Source of the DNA: Clitopilus passeckerianus
Lineage: Eukaryota > Basidiomycota > Agaricomycetes > Agaricales > Entolomataceae
DNA: 64,000 bases
Direction: 5' to 3'
NCBI GenBank assembly: GCA_944990035.1
Contig: CALYLX010000124.1
Span: forward strand, 248,001 to 312,000
Shown: positions 60,734-64,000 of the stretch, piece after piece
How the letters are laid out: each line of letters begins with the position of its first letter
How positions within the stretch are numbered: the first letter of the stretch is position 1
Notes under the pieces: model-generated
What the model was told of the DNA's origin: nothing
Seen by the model: only the letters and a program-made list of their open reading frames with translations
Databases searched by the model: none
Translations under genes and position numbers: made by a program

Positions 60734-63700
60734 TCACGTTGGTAGCCATCTATGAGGTGGGATTGTAAGTCGTGATTTCGTCAAGGACCCTATGGCGTAC
60801 CCATCTGCCATGTCGATCCGATGGTCAAGAACAATCTGTCCCATTGCAAGTATGAGTCCTCTTGTCACCTTGGCAGCCTCATCCTTCGACTTTTGTCCTA
60901 TCTTGAATAGGCCAGACGAAGGCTGGCGTTGAGATTGAAGCTCGTCAAGAACGGCGTGTATTGCCCGGGAGGAGTCGCGGAATTGAGGTGAATCCAAGAA
61001 ATCTTGAATCGCAATCTCAATGGAGTCCTTGAAATCGAGCGATCGATCTCGTTGCTTGATGAAGAATGAATGGTCTGCGATAATTCCCAGAGCTAGAACA
61101 ATCAGATAGTTGGAGTGTTAAAGGACGATTGTAAAATTGCCCCACCTGTTGCAAATTCTGCGAGTTGGATTCCTGACAAGCGGAAAACACCATGCGCCTT
61201 AAGAAGTGAGTAAGCTTCACCAACATGCGACGTTTGACCGAAACTCACTAGTACAACGAGTCTGGCTTGGATGGATTCCGTTTCGTGTAGGCGCTTGATT
61301 CTTAGATCCTTCAAGTGAACTATCAAACGGTGTCCATTCGGTTCTCAGAGCAAATGACTTACTCGCTATAGGAAGAACTCAGTTGTGAGAAGGGAAGAGT
61401 ATAGCATTAATTACCCACTAGAAATAAGACGTAAGCAATAATAACCAAACATGTTCCAGCGACTTACAGGCTGTTCATATTAGGCTTGTTCACGGTATCG
61501 CAGGTACCTACTTACTTCCTGGATACGGATGTCAGCAAAAAGCGCTAGCGAGGTCAAAGGGGAAGGGGCTCACGAGCTTAATGATTTACGTGAGAGAGAC
61601 GGTCAAAGACAGATAAGGGAGCCGCTTACATCCTGGGTGGGTGAGTTATCAATGTGTTCGAGGGGCTATGTCGTTTTAACTCACCTTCTGTATATTTTAC
61701 TTGGGTGCTTGAGTCAGATCTGAATGGACAATAACCGTACCCACTAGCACGATAATTAAGTAATTAGTTTCGAACAAGGTATTCACTGGATAAAAGACTT
61801 ACTCCCTGAGCAGCTAGAAGTAACTCTCATGTTGTGCAGTTACATCACGCGTACCTCCTAAGAGGGCCGCTGGTCAATCTAGGAGCCAAAGCTTCAGAGC
61901 GTTCGGCTTACGCTCTACAAGCATGTGAGCCAACGCGTAGGTACGTAGTAGGCAGGGATACAACTTACCGTCTGGATACGAAGTCAAAGGTATACCACGG
62001 AGGACAAACTGGTGACGTACATGCTAAGCCACAGAGAGTCGTCAGTTCATCTGCTGCACTAGGCAATGTATGATGACCCTTACATCCTACGATAATAAGA
62101 ACAACGGTTGATCCACGAAGCAAGAAGAACCCGTACCATCTGTTACGCTAGGTGTTAAGCCAAGATAGACGGATAAGATAGAATTAGTCGTACAATCTAT
62201 GGCAATTATGAGTGACTTCGGACGCTCGCCTCGTCCAGTGAAATGGTGTCACGCACCAACTATGATAGATAAGTAAGCTGTATAAATGTGGCAGATAGCA
62301 GATTTACCCTCTAAGAATGTGGCTCAGCTAGTGCATTAACCAACCCAGAGATCACTTACACGCTAGAGATGGTTTAGTTCCGATTGACGTGTACTAGCTA
62401 CAAAAACACGTACCAGCTACAAAATGTTCTCTTCAGGCCATTGAGTGAGTTTCGCAATCTAGACTGACTCTCTTTAGAAACCACAGCTACTTAGTCCAAG
62501 TTCAATCAACTCCACGACACAAAATCTTACTTGCTGAAGCCGACGGATGAGAGGTGGTCACGATGCATGATCAAATGGGACTTACAAGCTACTAAATGTT
62601 AGACATTACTGCCTCCTTGTATTCGAAGTGTAGCTCACTTTCTAATATGTGTGTGCTCAGAGCACGACCGCTGGACAGAGAGGGGACAAGCAACCTACCC
62701 GTTCTTTTGCCTAGGCCTGGCGGTTAGCATGTCGATTAATAATAAAGACTATTAAGCAAACGCACCTCCTATGAGTTGTTGACCATTCAACAATCAGCAA
62801 TTGCGTCCGAACGTCATTATCAGATAATGCACCATCTGGCCAATTTTAGCCCGTGGTTACAAATAAGTAAACAATCTCACCTCGAGCCCTATACTTTCGT
62901 CCTGCCGCGAAGCAATGAGCCCATGTTGAAATAAGAAAGTCCCATTACTCTACCATCTAGAGGTCACATTTTAATAACCTTCTACAAGTTTCCCAAGGCC
63001 CAATGACCTACCTGTGTAACCTCCTAGAATACGCATTCAAACTTGAAGGCCGTCCCTTTGGAGAGGATAAAAGTGCTCACAATCTGATGTAGGTTAGCAT
63101 TTACACTGAGCTACCGAAAAGCATTCTCACCAGCTAGAAAACTCCGTGTCAGGCCGGCCCAACTCTGAGAGGCGAAACCTACTTACATCCTGTCAAGAAA
63201 ATTAAGGATAGTCACAGTCATAGCTCATTCGGCCAAGGAATTACCTCCTGTATGGACCCTCGTTGGTTGAAACGTTCTAAAAGAAGGGGAGAAGTACTCA
63301 CAATAAGCTGCGGGTAATACCAAAAAATCGTGGTCTGTGCCTCTTTCACTGTCAAATGTCTATTCTTGTCAAGGTTACGTGTTTGTGTCAGTAATCTCCT
63401 GCAGGGGGCCATTAGGTCGGGTCGTCATGTCTATAGTGCCCAACTTACTGGAACGCAAAACGGGTGCACTGGCTCAAGATAAATCTCTGCACAGAAACAA
63501 ACATCAGATGTAAGGTTTCGTCATCAAGAGCCATTCCCGTATGCTCCAAGAGAGCAAGGCAGTTCGACTCTGGCAAATGCATATCTCCATGAAAGCTCGG
63601 GTCAGGGAGCCTAAACGTATCCGAAAAATGAGTCCCTACCCCGAAGACCAATATAAGAACGTGGCGGATACGTAGCCTTGAAGATTCGGAGCTTCGGACG

Positions 63701-64000
63701 AAGTTCGTCGAAGAGACGCTGCGAGTATTCGGGTACCATCTCAAGTGCCGTATTCTGGTCAACGTCGCCATTATCATCTAGAATGCGACCAAAGGCCTTG
63801 TCGTCCAAGGAGTCAAGTTTGGTAAAAACAGCGATGACAGGAACTTTGGGGCTCTATGAGCAGATATAAAGTGGGCGCGGGGAATACCTACTATCGCCAG
63901 TTCCACATTTCTCAAAGAACTCGATTTCGGGCTTCTGGATGGGACGAGCGTCGTCGAGAGGGATACAATACCTACAAGCAGATAAATGAGGTCGACTGCA
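60734..64000 (-). CDS. G-domain GTPase carrying an array of single-codon microexons (5' end beyond window)
   Basis: Right edge cuts the N-terminus, so G1 is not visible. G-domain part: YCIPLDDARPIQKPEIEFFE, then VPVIAVFTKLDSLDDKAFGR (G4 TKLD), LEMVPEYSQRLFDELRPKLR, MHLPESNCLALLEHTGMALD, DETLHLMFVSVQRFILSQC. The exon 63398-63302 encodes RLLTQTRNLDKNRHLTVKEA and TTIFWYYPQLI. Then come about 34 tiny exons (63247 down to 61363). Ordinary exons resume at 61308-61249 (DLRIKRLHETESIQARLVVL), 61197-61146 and 61092-60734 (ALGIIADHSFFIKQRDRSLD to PPHRWLPT). All these exons agree in phase. Same family as the convergent GTPase on the left by the HAIW/CIP and IxVFTKxD patterns. Confidence 0.8.
61363..62467 (-). 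other. Microexon array, downstream half
   Basis: Minus-strand 3-nt exons, named by first base: 62465 TCA (weak; ATT at 62456 with a GC donor is the alternative), 62414 CTG, 62360 CGT, 62308 AGG, 62257 TTG, 62194 ATT, 62137 ATG, 62084 GAT, 62021 CAT, 61969 ACG, 61912 AGC, 61855 GAG, 61803 GGA, 61741 TGG, 61685 AAG, 61630 GAT, 61574 CTC, 61516 GAA, 61468 CCT, 61415 TGG, 61363 CGA. Introns are 45-63 nt. Donors are mostly GTAAGT, GTAAGC, GTACGT or GTGAGT. The last intron (61362-61309, 54 nt) must end at the AAG acceptor to keep phase 0; the nearer TAG acceptor at 61320 would give an immediate stop. The next exon continues in phase 0. Confidence 0.8.
62531..63247 (-). other. Microexon array, upstream half
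   Basis: Minus-strand exons, each preceded by AG and followed by GT: 63245-63247 GAG, 63187-63189 GAT, 63131-63133 CTG, 63081-63083 ATT, 63012-63023 (12 nt, codes EVTQ; a 3-nt GAG with a weaker GTTACA donor is the alternative), 62954-62956 ATG, 62881-62901 (21 nt, DESIGLE), 62833-62835 ATG, 62766-62768 GAG, 62699-62710 (12 nt, AKER), 62639-62641 AAA, 62586-62588 CTT, 62531-62533 CAA. Introns between them are 45-64 nt. Donors include GTAAGT, GTGAGT/C/A, GTAGGT and GTGCGT. All exons are multiples of three and read in phase 0 with no stop. Confidence 0.78.

Noticed and set aside
61320..61362. TAG acceptor at 61320 as the start of the exon after the microexon array
   Set aside because: Gives phase conflict and an immediate stop; the AAG acceptor at 61309 gives a 54-nt intron and phase 0.
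61309..63301. Reading the 2-kb region as a CRISPR array or tandem repeat because of its regular spacing
   Set aside because: The intervening sequences are not similar to each other; only splice signals recur, and the host is a eukaryote.

Overview
The window is a gene-dense, intron-rich stretch of a filamentous basidiomycete, most likely an Agaricomycete (mushroom-forming or wood-decay fungus). Nearly all coding regions are broken by GT-AG introns of about 45-65 nt. Gene content fits too: a Pmt2-type O-mannosyltransferase, tandem fungal P450s, a many-exon secreted GH3 beta-glucosidase, an HSF regulator, an arrestin-like adaptor and large-G-domain proteins typical of mushroom genomes. Exon chains were worked out by hand from splice signals and reading frame. 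Where all exons could be placed, total length divisible by three was used as a check. No database search was possible.

Layout. 0-6 kb: 3' part of a PMT gene (+), a small unknown gene (-) and a full-length eIF4A/DEAD-box-like gene (-) whose ATPase motifs are all degenerate. 6.8-17.8 kb (+): a helical-bundle (HeLo-like) protein, VPS28, and three P450s. The VPS28 tail plus P450 unit was tandemly duplicated, leaving a VPS28 remnant before the second P450. 18-26 kb (-): five members of an unrecognised two-exon protein family (three intact, one frameshifted, one remnant). 27.7-31.3 kb (+): GH3 beta-glucosidase. 31.6-32 kb: two tRNA-like elements. 32.6-36.2 kb (+): arrestin-domain protein. 36.8-39.2 kb (-): heat-shock factor. 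40-42.7 kb (-): a tandem pair of unknown paralogues, one broken. 43.9-45.3 kb (-): a Cys-motif/coiled-coil gene. 45.7-46.5 kb (-): dephospho-CoA kinase. 46.8-48.9 kb (-): a P450 pseudogene. 50-53.2 kb (+): two more members of the two-exon family. 53.4-54.3 kb (-): GNAT acetyltransferase. 54.7-56.8 kb (+): SF3B2. 57.7-60.6 kb (+) and 60.7 to beyond 64 kb (-): two convergent GTPase-domain genes.

The outstanding observation lies in the last gene. Between two ordinary exons (ending at 63302 and starting at 61308) about 2 kb reads as an array of about 34 minute exons. Thirty are exactly 3 nt (one codon), flanked by AG and a GT donor, and separated by introns of 45-64 nt. All join in phase 0 without a stop and link the GTPase part to the C-terminal part. 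A 6-nt microexon in the GH3 gene, which restores a conserved motif, gives independent support that this genome uses exons this small.
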